Below are positions 56,368 through 64,000 of a DNA stretch of 64,000 bases, piece after piece (position 1 is the first letter of the stretch; each line of letters begins with the position of its first letter). The notes under the pieces were generated by a model. It was not told where the DNA came from and did no database searches. It saw only the letters and a program-made list of their open reading frames with translations. Source of the DNA: an uncultured bacterium (GTDB lineage Bacteria; Planctomycetota; UBA1135; GCA-002686595); contig CALBMX010000075.1 of NCBI GenBank assembly GCA_937896235.1, forward strand, positions 32,042 through 96,041, given 5' to 3'. A program made the position numbers and the translations under genes.

Positions 56368-57714
56368 ATGAATACGGCTCAATCCCTTCTCGCGACCTTC
56401 GCTCGAGACCCCCTCGACTCGCCCGATAAGGCCATGGCTTGGACGCTCTGCTTGAGCGCCCTTTTGCTCGCCGGATTTTTTGCGATTGTGCGCGAATCCT
56501 TGGGTCAGTGCTCCCCCACACACGTGCTGGAGCAGGTCAAAAGGAGAGAAGACCTAGGCCGCATTGCGATCCTGCGCAGGCTGCTCGACCGATCGGAGCG
56601 CATGACCACTTGCGCGGGCACGCTAGAGGTATTTTTCACCCTAGCCTCTGTCATCTACTTAATGATAGCCGCCGGTTTCAACGACAACGGGGAGAGCTTC
56701 CAGAAGACCAGCGTGATCGCCGCCGCTGCCCTGACCGTTCCGTTCATCCTCCTCATCACTCGCATTTTGCCCCCCGCCATCGATCGCGCGCACGGTGACG
56801 TCCTCATCGCCAAGCTCTTGCCGTGGATCGGGTTTCTCGACCTCCTCATGCTGCCGCTTGTCTGGCCTCTAGACCTGATGCGAAAGCTGACTTTGCGGCT
56901 CTTTGGGTTGCGAGAGGAGGGCGAGACTACGCGTATATTGGTCGAGGATCTCCGTGAGGTGATTGAGGATTCGGACATGGAGCGCTCGCTACCTGTGTCC
57001 GGCCTCGAGTTCATCGAAAACGTAATGGATTTCCACGGCGTTGATGTTGCCGCGGTAATGACACCACGTACGGAGATGTCGGCGATTGACGTCAACGCCT
57101 CGGCTGCAGAGCTTGTCAACGCCATCGCGGAGTGCGGTCACAGCCGCCTGGCCGTTTACGAGGAGAGCCTCGACACCATCATAGGCTGGATTACCGCCCG
57201 CGATGTGATTCGCCTAGTCGACCGCGGCCATTTGAACAATCTCGAGCTGCGCAAGAACTTGCGACCACCCCAGTTCGTCCCGGAGACCAAGCTGATCGCA
57301 GACATGCTCCATGAGTTTCAAGGCGAGAGTTTTAAGCTCGCATTCGTCCTAGATGAATACGGGGGAACGGCGGGGATCGTGACCATGGGTGACGTACTTG
57401 AGGAGCTTGTTGGCGAGATGCGCGACGAGTACGACGAGGAAGAGGAGGCGCCGATCCAGCGGCTTCCCTCAGGCGCATTCGACGTTTTGGCGTCCGAGCA
57501 TGTCAGCGATGTCAATGAAGCCGTCGACCTCAAAATTCCCGAAGAGGAAGATTACGAGACCTTGGCGGGTTACGTGCTTGGGCACTTTGGACGCTTCCCC
57601 GGCGTGGGGGAATCCTTCACCGAGTTGGGGGCAAAGTTCACCGTCACCGAGTCCAACGACAGGCGTGTTCTGCGCGTCATGGTGACGCCGGAACAAAGGG
57701 AGTTCAAGGGCTAA
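56368..57714 (+). CDS. CNNM/CorC-HlyC-type transporter with CBS pair
   Basis: VAAVMTPRTEMSAIDVNA...HSRLAVYEESLDTIIGWITARDV...FVLDEYGGTAGIVTMGDVLEELVGEMRDEYD...YETLAGYVLGHFGRFPGVGE. Confidence 0.92.
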   Translation: MNTAQSLLATFARDPLDSPDKAMAWTLCLSALLLAGFFAIVRESLGQCSPTHVLEQVKRREDLGRIAILRRLLDRSERMTTCAGTLEVFFTLASVIYLMIAAGFNDNGESFQKTSVIAAAALTVPFILLITRILPPAIDRAHGDVLIAKLLPWIGFLDLLMLPLVWPLDLMRKLTLRLFGLREEGETTRILVEDLREVIEDSDMERSLPVSGLEFIENVMDFHGVDVAAVMTPRTEMSAIDVNASAAELVNAIAECGHSRLAVYEESLDTIIGWITARDVIRLVDRGHLNNLELRKNLRPPQFVPETKLIADMLHEFQGESFKLAFVLDEYGGTAGIVTMGDVLEELVGEMRDEYDEEEEAPIQRLPSGAFDVLASEHVSDVNEAVDLKIPEEEDYETLAGYVLGHFGRFPGVGESFTELGAKFTVTESNDRRVLRVMVTPEQREFKG

Positions 57715-57719
57715 AGGAC

Positions 57720-58502
57720 ATGGCTCGCTATACCGATCGCGGTCTAATTTTGAGGCGTTTCCCCTACGGCGAGTCCTCCCTGATCATTCACGTCCTCACC
57801 GAGAGCTTTGGGCGGGTTCACTTGGTTGCGCGAGGCGCCTTCCGGGCGAAGTCAAAGTTGTGCGGGCTGCTCGACATCTTTGACACTTTGGAGCTCACAT
57901 GGTCCCAGTCCGTTCAATCCACGATGGGCGAGCTACAGGAAGGCCAACTCAAGACGCGCCGCCGGGACTTGACCCGGGACCTCACGCGCTACCAAACTGC
58001 CCTAGCGGGCTTAGAGCTGGCCTCCACGGCCGCTCGCGAGGGGTTGCCCGACCGCTCCCTCTTCGAGCTCCTCGACGCATTCCTGGACTACACGTCGGAT
58101 TCGACCCGCGTTCCCGCCATCGAGTTGCTGGCTTTTGACCTAGCTTTGCTGGCTGGTTTGGGCCTCGCCCCGGTCTTGGACACGTGCGCCTCCTGCGGCA
58201 ATTCGGCTGCCCCCGTGGACGAGGCAGGCGCCCGCGCGGCCTTCTCTGCGGGTGCCGGAGGCCGGCTCTGTCGAAAGTGCGCGACAGAAGCGCGCGCTCA
58301 AGGGGTCCGAGTCGGTACCCTAGGGGTCGAGGTCCTGAGCGCAGCCGCTATCCTCAGCCTTCGCTCGGCCGCCGAACGCGCCGCCTTGCCCCCCATGCCT
58401 GAAGACCTGTTCCGCAGACTGCGCGACTTTGTCGATCGCTTCCTCGAATACCACCTCGAAACCAAACTACGCTCGCGTCCACTCCCCGTCGCCACTTCCT
58501 AA
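57720..58502 (+). CDS. recO: DNA repair protein RecO
   Basis: TDRGLILRRFPYGESSLIIHVLTESFGRVHLVARGAFRAKSK...CASCG...CRKC zinc site. Confidence 0.92.
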   Translation: MARYTDRGLILRRFPYGESSLIIHVLTESFGRVHLVARGAFRAKSKLCGLLDIFDTLELTWSQSVQSTMGELQEGQLKTRRRDLTRDLTRYQTALAGLELASTAAREGLPDRSLFELLDAFLDYTSDSTRVPAIELLAFDLALLAGLGLAPVLDTCASCGNSAAPVDEAGARAAFSAGAGGRLCRKCATEARAQGVRVGTLGVEVLSAAAILSLRSAAERAALPPMPEDLFRRLRDFVDRFLEYHLETKLRSRPLPVATS

Positions 58503-58506
58503 TTCC

Positions 58507-59598
58507 ATGACACGCGTCTTCCTTTCCATCGCTCTGCTCTTGCTCTCAGCGAGCTGCATCTCGACGACTTATACCGGGCACGATTTCGACGAGGACTTCA
58601 CACCGGTCAACGCGCCAGAACACGTCCTCAAAGCCAAGGCCGAGATCGCGGATGGCGAGATGGAGATCGCCCTAGACCGCCTGATCGAACTTCATCAAAC
58701 TCCATCCCTAGACCCCGCAACACGAAAGGAAGCTGGCGAACTCTTAGAGATCACATTCCTCACGCTAGTCGACCACCTACTCGAAGTGAACTCCCCTGCG
58801 CGCCTGAAGCGCCTGTTCAACCTTGAGCTTCCACCGCGCCTTCGGGTGACCGCCGGAGTTGCTGCCGGACGCGCGTATCTCGATGATGACGAGCGTGTGA
58901 AGTCCTTCAAGATGCTTCGCAAAGTCGAGCAGACGTTCCCTATGCACCACTTGAGAGTGCCCGCGGGTGACCTCTTGCTCGAGGCGGGAATCTCCCTGGC
59001 GACCGACACATCGACGTGGTTCCTAATCTTCTCTCCCGCACAAGATCGCGGGATGGAAGTGCTCGATTTCTTGGTCCTAAACTACCCCTCGCATCCCGGT
59101 TGCGACCGTGCATATGCCGCGCTTGCCGACCTGTACGAGAACGCCCGCTGGCACGAGCGCGCAATTCAAAACCTAGAGGATCTCGTCGCGTTCCACCCGA
59201 ACAGTCCACTTGCCTCTCGCGCGGAAGCGCGCATCCCGCTCCTTCGCCTGGAGCGCCTGCTCCGCAACGATAACGATCGCAACGAAGTGCTGCGGGCGCG
59301 CGAAGAGGCTGCCGCGTGGCTGACCCGCCACCCGGGCGACGAGCTGGAAACCGACGTCCGGGCCCTGCTCCTCAAATGCTCCGAGCGACTTGTCGAAAAC
59401 GACCTAGTCACCGCTCGCTACTACCTCCGCATCGACGAATCGTACGGCGCCACGCTGCACGCCGAGCGCGCCTGGAAAGAGGCGCAGCTGATCGGCAGTT
59501 CCGACCTCACAGGCCAAGCCGAAGCGCTCTTCCAAAAGCTGGGGACGGAAGCTCCCGTACTTGCTGTCGGCCCGACGCCTTTGGCGGGGTCGAACTAG
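58507..59598 (+). CDS. BamD-like/TPR outer-membrane lipoprotein
   Basis: Lipobox LLLSASCIS; tandem TPR-like helices; VLNYPSHPGCDRAYAALADLYENARWHERAIQNLEDLVAFHPNSPLASRAEARI. Confidence 0.65.
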   Translation: MTRVFLSIALLLLSASCISTTYTGHDFDEDFTPVNAPEHVLKAKAEIADGEMEIALDRLIELHQTPSLDPATRKEAGELLEITFLTLVDHLLEVNSPARLKRLFNLELPPRLRVTAGVAAGRAYLDDDERVKSFKMLRKVEQTFPMHHLRVPAGDLLLEAGISLATDTSTWFLIFSPAQDRGMEVLDFLVLNYPSHPGCDRAYAALADLYENARWHERAIQNLEDLVAFHPNSPLASRAEARIPLLRLERLLRNDNDRNEVLRAREEAAAWLTRHPGDELETDVRALLLKCSERLVENDLVTARYYLRIDESYGATLHAERAWKEAQLIGSSDLTGQAEALFQKLGTEAPVLAVGPTPLAGSN

Positions 59599-59600
59599 CC

Positions 59601-60134
59601 GTGAGACACCTCGCCTCCATCGCGCTAGCCTTATTGGCTAGCTCTTGCGGCTGGCATGCCGGACTGCTCGCGCCCCCGGGCATGCCCGCGAATTCGACCG
59701 TAGGTGTCGAGATTTTCGGTAATACAAGTCCGGAACCGGGCCTCGAGGCCGACTTTGCCAGACACCTCTCCGGGGCACTGATTGACTTTGTGGCCCTCCG
59801 ATTCGAGGCCCCCGATAAGGCCGATCTCATAATTCGCGGCGAATTGAGTGACTATCGCCGGCGCAACGGCATACGTAGTCAAGACAATCAGTTGCTCGAG
59901 GGATCCGTTAGGATAGAGGTGCACGCGGATTTGATCGCTCGCTCGACAGGGAGAGTACTCGCTTCGGCAAGCCAGGGACTCTGGGCGGACTGGGCCACAG
60001 GCACTCCAGGACTCCAAGCACCGGGAATTGGCGAGTACCAAGCTCGAGAGAGAGTCATGCAAAACGTAGCCGACCGATTGATCCTCGACCTTTTTGCCCG
60101 AACTGTCGACGAAGAAGCGGAGCCTGCGGACTAA
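59601..60134 (+). CDS. LptE-like LPS-assembly lipoprotein
   Basis: GTG start; LLASSCGWHAGLL lipobox; NSTVGVEIFGNTSPEPGLEADFARHLSGALIDF...ADLIIRGELSDYRR. Confidence 0.72.
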   Translation: MRHLASIALALLASSCGWHAGLLAPPGMPANSTVGVEIFGNTSPEPGLEADFARHLSGALIDFVALRFEAPDKADLIIRGELSDYRRRNGIRSQDNQLLEGSVRIEVHADLIARSTGRVLASASQGLWADWATGTPGLQAPGIGEYQARERVMQNVADRLILDLFARTVDEEAEPAD

Positions 60135-60230
60135 GAGACTCGGTACGATACGCACCAATTAGAACACTTTCCATGCGGCCCCCGGCCGCCCCGCGCGCCC
60201 CGTTCCCCACGAAAAGCGCAACTTTAGGTT

Positions 60231-62642
60231 ATGAACGAAAAGCCCACAACGACTCCCAACCAAGAGAAGAAGCCCCGCTCGATGGGCTCCTTCTTGCTCT
60301 TCTTGCTGTTCCTCCTAGCCATCATGGGCTGGGTCGGCGGGCAGTCCATGGTGCAACCCGATCAATTCAGCCAGGACGATTACCTGGCAAACTTGTATCA
60401 GGGAAAAATACAGCACCAGGTGTTCCAAGTCGGACCCGGAGGAAGCCACATTGTCGAAGGCAAGTACAATAAACACCCCGGTTCAGAGCCGACTCCGTTT
60501 ACCGTCCACTTTGGTGACGTCGAAGCGAATGAGATCCTGTGGCAGAAGATCGCAGCAACCCGGATCAACCGCTCCATCCCCGCCGAAAACTTTTTGATCG
60601 CAGTCAATGAAGGGTGGTACGACCCGACACAGGCTCGCTCTCTGCGCCTGACCACCGAACAGCCGCTTCCCCTTGGTGCTCAGGCAAAGGACGAAGATGG
60701 CAATGCAAAGCCTCGCACCCCAAAGGTCACGTACGACGAGAAATTGTACGTTGAAGTCCTCGCCTCTTCTGTAGGCAACTGGCGCAGCATGAGCGGTTCG
60801 GAGCCGACCGCTCAGCCCGACTTTTTTCTCCCAGAGAAGTCCAGCCACGTTTGGTTCGAGGTCGAGTTCAATCCCGTTCCAGGGCGCAACACGCCCGAGC
60901 TAGGCGTGCTCATCGCTAGCATTGGTGAAGCGGGCGCGGCGATCGAGCCATTGAACTTCCAACTGGGCAAGGGCAGCGGCACCGAGGCCCAGAGTGACTC
61001 GTCCACATTCATGAACGTGGCGCTCGGCATCATGCCGTACTTGATATTGGGCATGCTGATCTTTTTCTTCATGCGTCAAGCGCGCGCCCAGGCCGGCGGC
61101 GGTGGCATGATGAGCTTTGGTAAATCCAAGGCGACGATGTACTCCAAGGAGAACCGCACCGGCGTCACTTTCCACGATGTTGCAGGCGCAGCAGAGGCGA
61201 AAGCCGAGGTGCGCGAGATTGTCGAGTTCCTGCGCAACCCAGGGCGCTTCACCAAGATCGGCGGTCGCATTCCGCGCGGCATCCTTTTGAACGGTGCCCC
61301 CGGTGTGGGCAAGACACTTCTCGCCAAAGCCATTGCTGGCGAAGCCGAGGTGCCCTTCTTTGCGATCTCCGGTTCCGACTTTGTCGAGATGTTTGTCGGT
61401 GTCGGTGCGAGCCGCGTTCGCGACCTCTTCAAGCAGGCACGCGAGAACAGTCCCTGTATCATCTTCCTGGACGAGATCGACGCTGTCGGTCGTCGCCGCG
61501 GAGGCGGCATGGGAGGCGGACACGACGAGCGCGAACAGACCCTGAACGCGATCCTTGTTGAGATGGACGGCTTTGGCACAGATGATGGCATCATCCTGTT
61601 GGCTGCCACCAACCGCCCCGACGTGCTGGATCCAGCGCTGTTGCGTCCGGGCCGCTTCGACCGCGAAGTTACGATCGACATGCCCGACCAGCACGATCGC
61701 GAGAAAATCCTCGAGGTGCATCTATCCAAAGTCATCTGCGCAGATGGGCTTGACGTTAAATCGCTGGCTCAGTCTACGCCAGGGTCTTCCGGTGCCGACC
61801 TTGCGGCGATTGTCAACGAAGCTGCGATCATGGCTGTTCTTGACGGCCGTGATCGGATCAACAACGGGGACCTCTCCGAATCCCGCGACAAGGTCAGCTT
61901 CGGGCGCAAGAAGGTCGACCACAAAATGGCCGAAGAGGATCGCAAGGTCACTGCTTATCACGAGGCTGGTCACGCGATCGTCGCGGCCGTCAACGTAGAT
62001 GCAGATCCGCCCACTAAGGTCACGATCATTCCGCGCGGTCGCTCCCTCGGCATGACCATGATGGCTCCGGAAAAGGAGACCTTTCACCAGCAGAAACGCC
62101 GGCTTGTCGCACGCCTCGTGACGGCATTCGGTGGACGTGCTGCCGAGGCGCGCTTTTGTGGTGACATCTCCGCTGGCGCCAGCCACGACATCCAGTCCGC
62201 AACAGCTATCGCGCGCGCCATGGTTTCCGAACTGGGCATGAGCGAGGCCGTGGGGCCGATCAACTACTCCGAGCGCCAGGGCTCTGAGTTCCTGGGAACG
62301 GAGCTCATGCGCGCTCGCAGCCACTCCGAGGACATGGCGAAGCTGATCGATGATGAGGTTCGCAAGCTGATCGACTCTGCTTACAAGCACGCCGAAGAGA
62401 TCTTGGTTGAGTACAACGACGCCACCGAAGAGTTGACCCGCGCCCTGCTACTTTACGAAACCGTAGACGGCAAGGCCATCAAGGCCATCATCGCCGGCGC
62501 CAAGGCAGAGGACGTCGCCCCCGCTCCGCGCGAGGAAAACGCACCCGAGCCCCCACCCATCCCAGCGGCCGAGAAAGCGGCCGGCAAACTGAAGGGTGCG
62601 CCCGGGGAGCTTCCTGGAGGCGCGGGGTTCTCTCCGGCCTAG
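60231..62642 (+). CDS. ftsH: ATP-dependent zinc metalloprotease FtsH
   Basis: [39 protein letters not shown]-type [14 protein letters not shown]. Confidence 0.97.
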   Translation: MNEKPTTTPNQEKKPRSMGSFLLFLLFLLAIMGWVGGQSMVQPDQFSQDDYLANLYQGKIQHQVFQVGPGGSHIVEGKYNKHPGSEPTPFTVHFGDVEANEILWQKIAATRINRSIPAENFLIAVNEGWYDPTQARSLRLTTEQPLPLGAQAKDEDGNAKPRTPKVTYDEKLYVEVLASSVGNWRSMSGSEPTAQPDFFLPEKSSHVWFEVEFNPVPGRNTPELGVLIASIGEAGAAIEPLNFQLGKGSGTEAQSDSSTFMNVALGIMPYLILGMLIFFFMRQARAQAGGGGMMSFGKSKATMYSKENRTGVTFHDVAGAAEAKAEVREIVEFLRNPGRFTKIGGRIPRGILLNGAPGVGKTLLAKAIAGEAEVPFFAISGSDFVEMFVGVGASRVRDLFKQARENSPCIIFLDEIDAVGRRRGGGMGGGHDEREQTLNAILVEMDGFGTDDGIILLAATNRPDVLDPALLRPGRFDREVTIDMPDQHDREKILEVHLSKVICADGLDVKSLAQSTPGSSGADLAAIVNEAAIMAVLDGRDRINNGDLSESRDKVSFGRKKVDHKMAEEDRKVTAYHEAGHAIVAAVNVDADPPTKVTIIPRGRSLGMTMMAPEKETFHQQKRRLVARLVTAFGGRAAEARFCGDISAGASHDIQSATAIARAMVSELGMSEAVGPINYSERQGSEFLGTELMRARSHSEDMAKLIDDEVRKLIDSAYKHAEEILVEYNDATEELTRALLLYETVDGKAIKAIIAGAKAEDVAPAPREENAPEPPPIPAAEKAAGKLKGAPGELPGGAGFSPA

Positions 62643-62668
62643 CGCCTTCCTCTTAGACGACTTCTGCC

Positions 62669-62703
62669 AAGGCCAGAGCCAGCAATACGCTGGCTCTGGC
62701 CTT
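62669..62703 (+). terminator. Intrinsic terminator of ftsH
   Basis: AAGGCCAGAGCCAGC-AATAC-GCTGGCTCTGGCCTT, perfect 15-bp stem followed by TGTCTTT. Confidence 0.85.
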
Positions 62704-62775
62704 TGTCTTTGGCTGCACCACAAAAACAATGGGGAATCCGCGCCACCAGATGGATGCAAAGGCAGTCCATGCGGT

Positions 62776-63768
62776 ATGGCTACCACCCCCCACCCTAGAA
62801 ATTGGCAACACGAACTAAGGCGTAAATTTGATCAGCGAATGGGGCTCCTGCATCGGGCGAAGAGCACTCAGAAATCTTATGCCTACTGGATTCGAAAGTA
62901 CCTCGCCTTCTACCCCGACCAGCACCCTTCGGATATGGGCGCCGATGAGGTCACCACGTTCTTGTCCCACCTCGCCAATCGAGACAAGGTCGCCGCCTCG
63001 ACACAGAACCAGGCTCTTGCTGGGCTTCTATTCCTATACAAGCAGGTCCTTGAGGTCGAACTGCCCTGGCTGGACGGGATCGTTCGAGCGAAGCCTTCCA
63101 AGCACTTGCCCACGGTGTTGACCCCCCCCGAAGTTAGCCGCCTACTCCTCCACATCCCCGGCACCCCCAATCTAATTTGCCGGACTTTGTACGGAGCTGG
63201 TTTGCGATTGCTTGAGGGTTGCAAGCTGCGTATCAAGGACGTCGATTTAGGCTCCAGTATTCTTTCCATACGGGAGACTAAGAGTCGAAAAGACCGTGTG
63301 GCTGTGCTGCCCCAGACCCTGCAGGGTCCTCTGCAAAATCAAATTGCAAAAGTCAAAGAGCAGCACGACTGGGATCTTGCCATGGGTGCCGGTTATGTGG
63401 AGCTCCCCGGATCCTTTGCTAAAAAGTCGCCACATTCCGCACGTGATTTGGGTTGGCAATGGCTATTCCCCGCCACCCGCACGTACCTCCAAAAGGAAAC
63501 TGGCCAAACCCGGCGCCACCATCTTCACGAAACCGTAATCCAAAAGGCCGTAAAGCAGGCCGTCCGCCCCTCCGGGATCCACAAGCGTGTCACCCCACAT
63601 ACCCTTCGCCACTCCTTCGCCACCCACCTCTTAGCAAGTGGAACCGACATCCGAACGATCCAGGAGCTCTTGGGCCACGCGAATGTAGCCACAACAATGA
63701 TCTATACCCACATCCTGAACAGGGGTCCCATGGGTGTCCGGAGCCCCTTGGATGATCTACCGATCTAA
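62776..63768 (+). CDS. intI: Integron integrase (tyrosine recombinase with IntI-specific additional domain)
   Basis: [19 protein letters not shown]; IntI-specific insert [96 protein letters not shown]-HxxR-H-Y catalytic set present. Confidence 0.96.
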   Translation: MATTPHPRNWQHELRRKFDQRMGLLHRAKSTQKSYAYWIRKYLAFYPDQHPSDMGADEVTTFLSHLANRDKVAASTQNQALAGLLFLYKQVLEVELPWLDGIVRAKPSKHLPTVLTPPEVSRLLLHIPGTPNLICRTLYGAGLRLLEGCKLRIKDVDLGSSILSIRETKSRKDRVAVLPQTLQGPLQNQIAKVKEQHDWDLAMGAGYVELPGSFAKKSPHSARDLGWQWLFPATRTYLQKETGQTRRHHLHETVIQKAVKQAVRPSGIHKRVTPHTLRHSFATHLLASGTDIRTIQELLGHANVATTMIYTHILNRGPMGVRSPLDDLPI

Positions 63769-63930
63769 CCTTGCCCCCAAGCCCCCCCCGTGTTCTACTG
63801 AACCTTAATATGGCCCACGCATCTCGCCCACTCGCCCCTAACTCGCGCCCCACAATGCAGTTCGCCCCCCAAAAAAACAACGCCCCCACCGTTATCCCGC
63901 CCGGATACAAAGCAAGCCGCCATATCCCCG

Positions 63931-63952
63931 ACCCGCAGAAAACAAGTTGGAC
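63931..63952 (+). other. Candidate attI insertion point (GTTRRRY core)
   Basis: ...CAGAAAACAAGTTGGAC: GTTGGAC at 63946-63952 fits GTTRRRY, preceded by an A-rich AAAACAA stretch as in attI1 (AAACAAAGTTAGGC, from memory). Confidence 0.4.
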
Positions 63953-64000
63953 AGACAGCGATAGAAGCTGACCGGGCACGGGCAAATCAACGCTCTCAAA

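Noticed and set aside
60900-61721. 273-aa minus-strand ORF
   Set aside because: Antisense to the FtsH AAA domain; no coding signature.
63590-63985. 131-aa minus-strand ORF overlapping the intI 3' end and attI region
   Set aside because: No recognisable motif and overlaps intI coding sequence; insufficient support as a cassette gene.
1-64000. CRISPR arrays, tRNA/rRNA genes, transposases, known anti-phage systems
   Set aside because: No regularly spaced direct repeats, no cloverleaf-like sequences noticed, no transposase or canonical defence domains among the translated ORFs; the only mobile-DNA gene is intI.

Overview
The window is a 64 kb stretch of a GC-rich bacterial chromosome. Gene content and the style of the secreted proteins suggest Planctomycetota or a relative, but this is an inference and no 16S is present. 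It reads mostly as ordinary, densely packed coding DNA. (i) Positions 1-13133 hold an LPS/envelope glycolipid locus: a WaaP-like kinase fragment, an MsbA-type ABC exporter, GT2 and GT4 glycosyltransferases, a WaaG-like GT, methyltransferases and a YejM/PbgA-like membrane hydrolase. (ii) Positions 19645-26810 hold two tandem B12-type radical SAM enzymes, a translationally coupled 53-codon ORF missing from the supplied ORF track, a penta-heme cytochrome c and a VWA protein. I read the first three as a candidate new RiPP or peptide-modification system. (iii) Positions 27774-30318 hold tandem secreted paralogs separated by strong hairpins. (iv) Positions 30760-44287 hold a complete 14-gene nuoA-N operon on the minus strand. 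(v) Further right are hemerythrin, PilZ, kelch, an STT3-like glycosyltransferase, a degenerate peptidase-MA-like protein, hutI and a sigma factor. (vi) An outer-membrane biogenesis/proteostasis run follows: CNNM/CBS transporter, recO, BamD-like, LptE-like and ftsH. (vii) At the right edge is an intact integron integrase followed by an attI-like GTTGGAC site, so a cassette array may begin just beyond the window. No tRNA, rRNA, CRISPR array or transposase was recognised. All family calls are from reading translated sequences; no searches were run.
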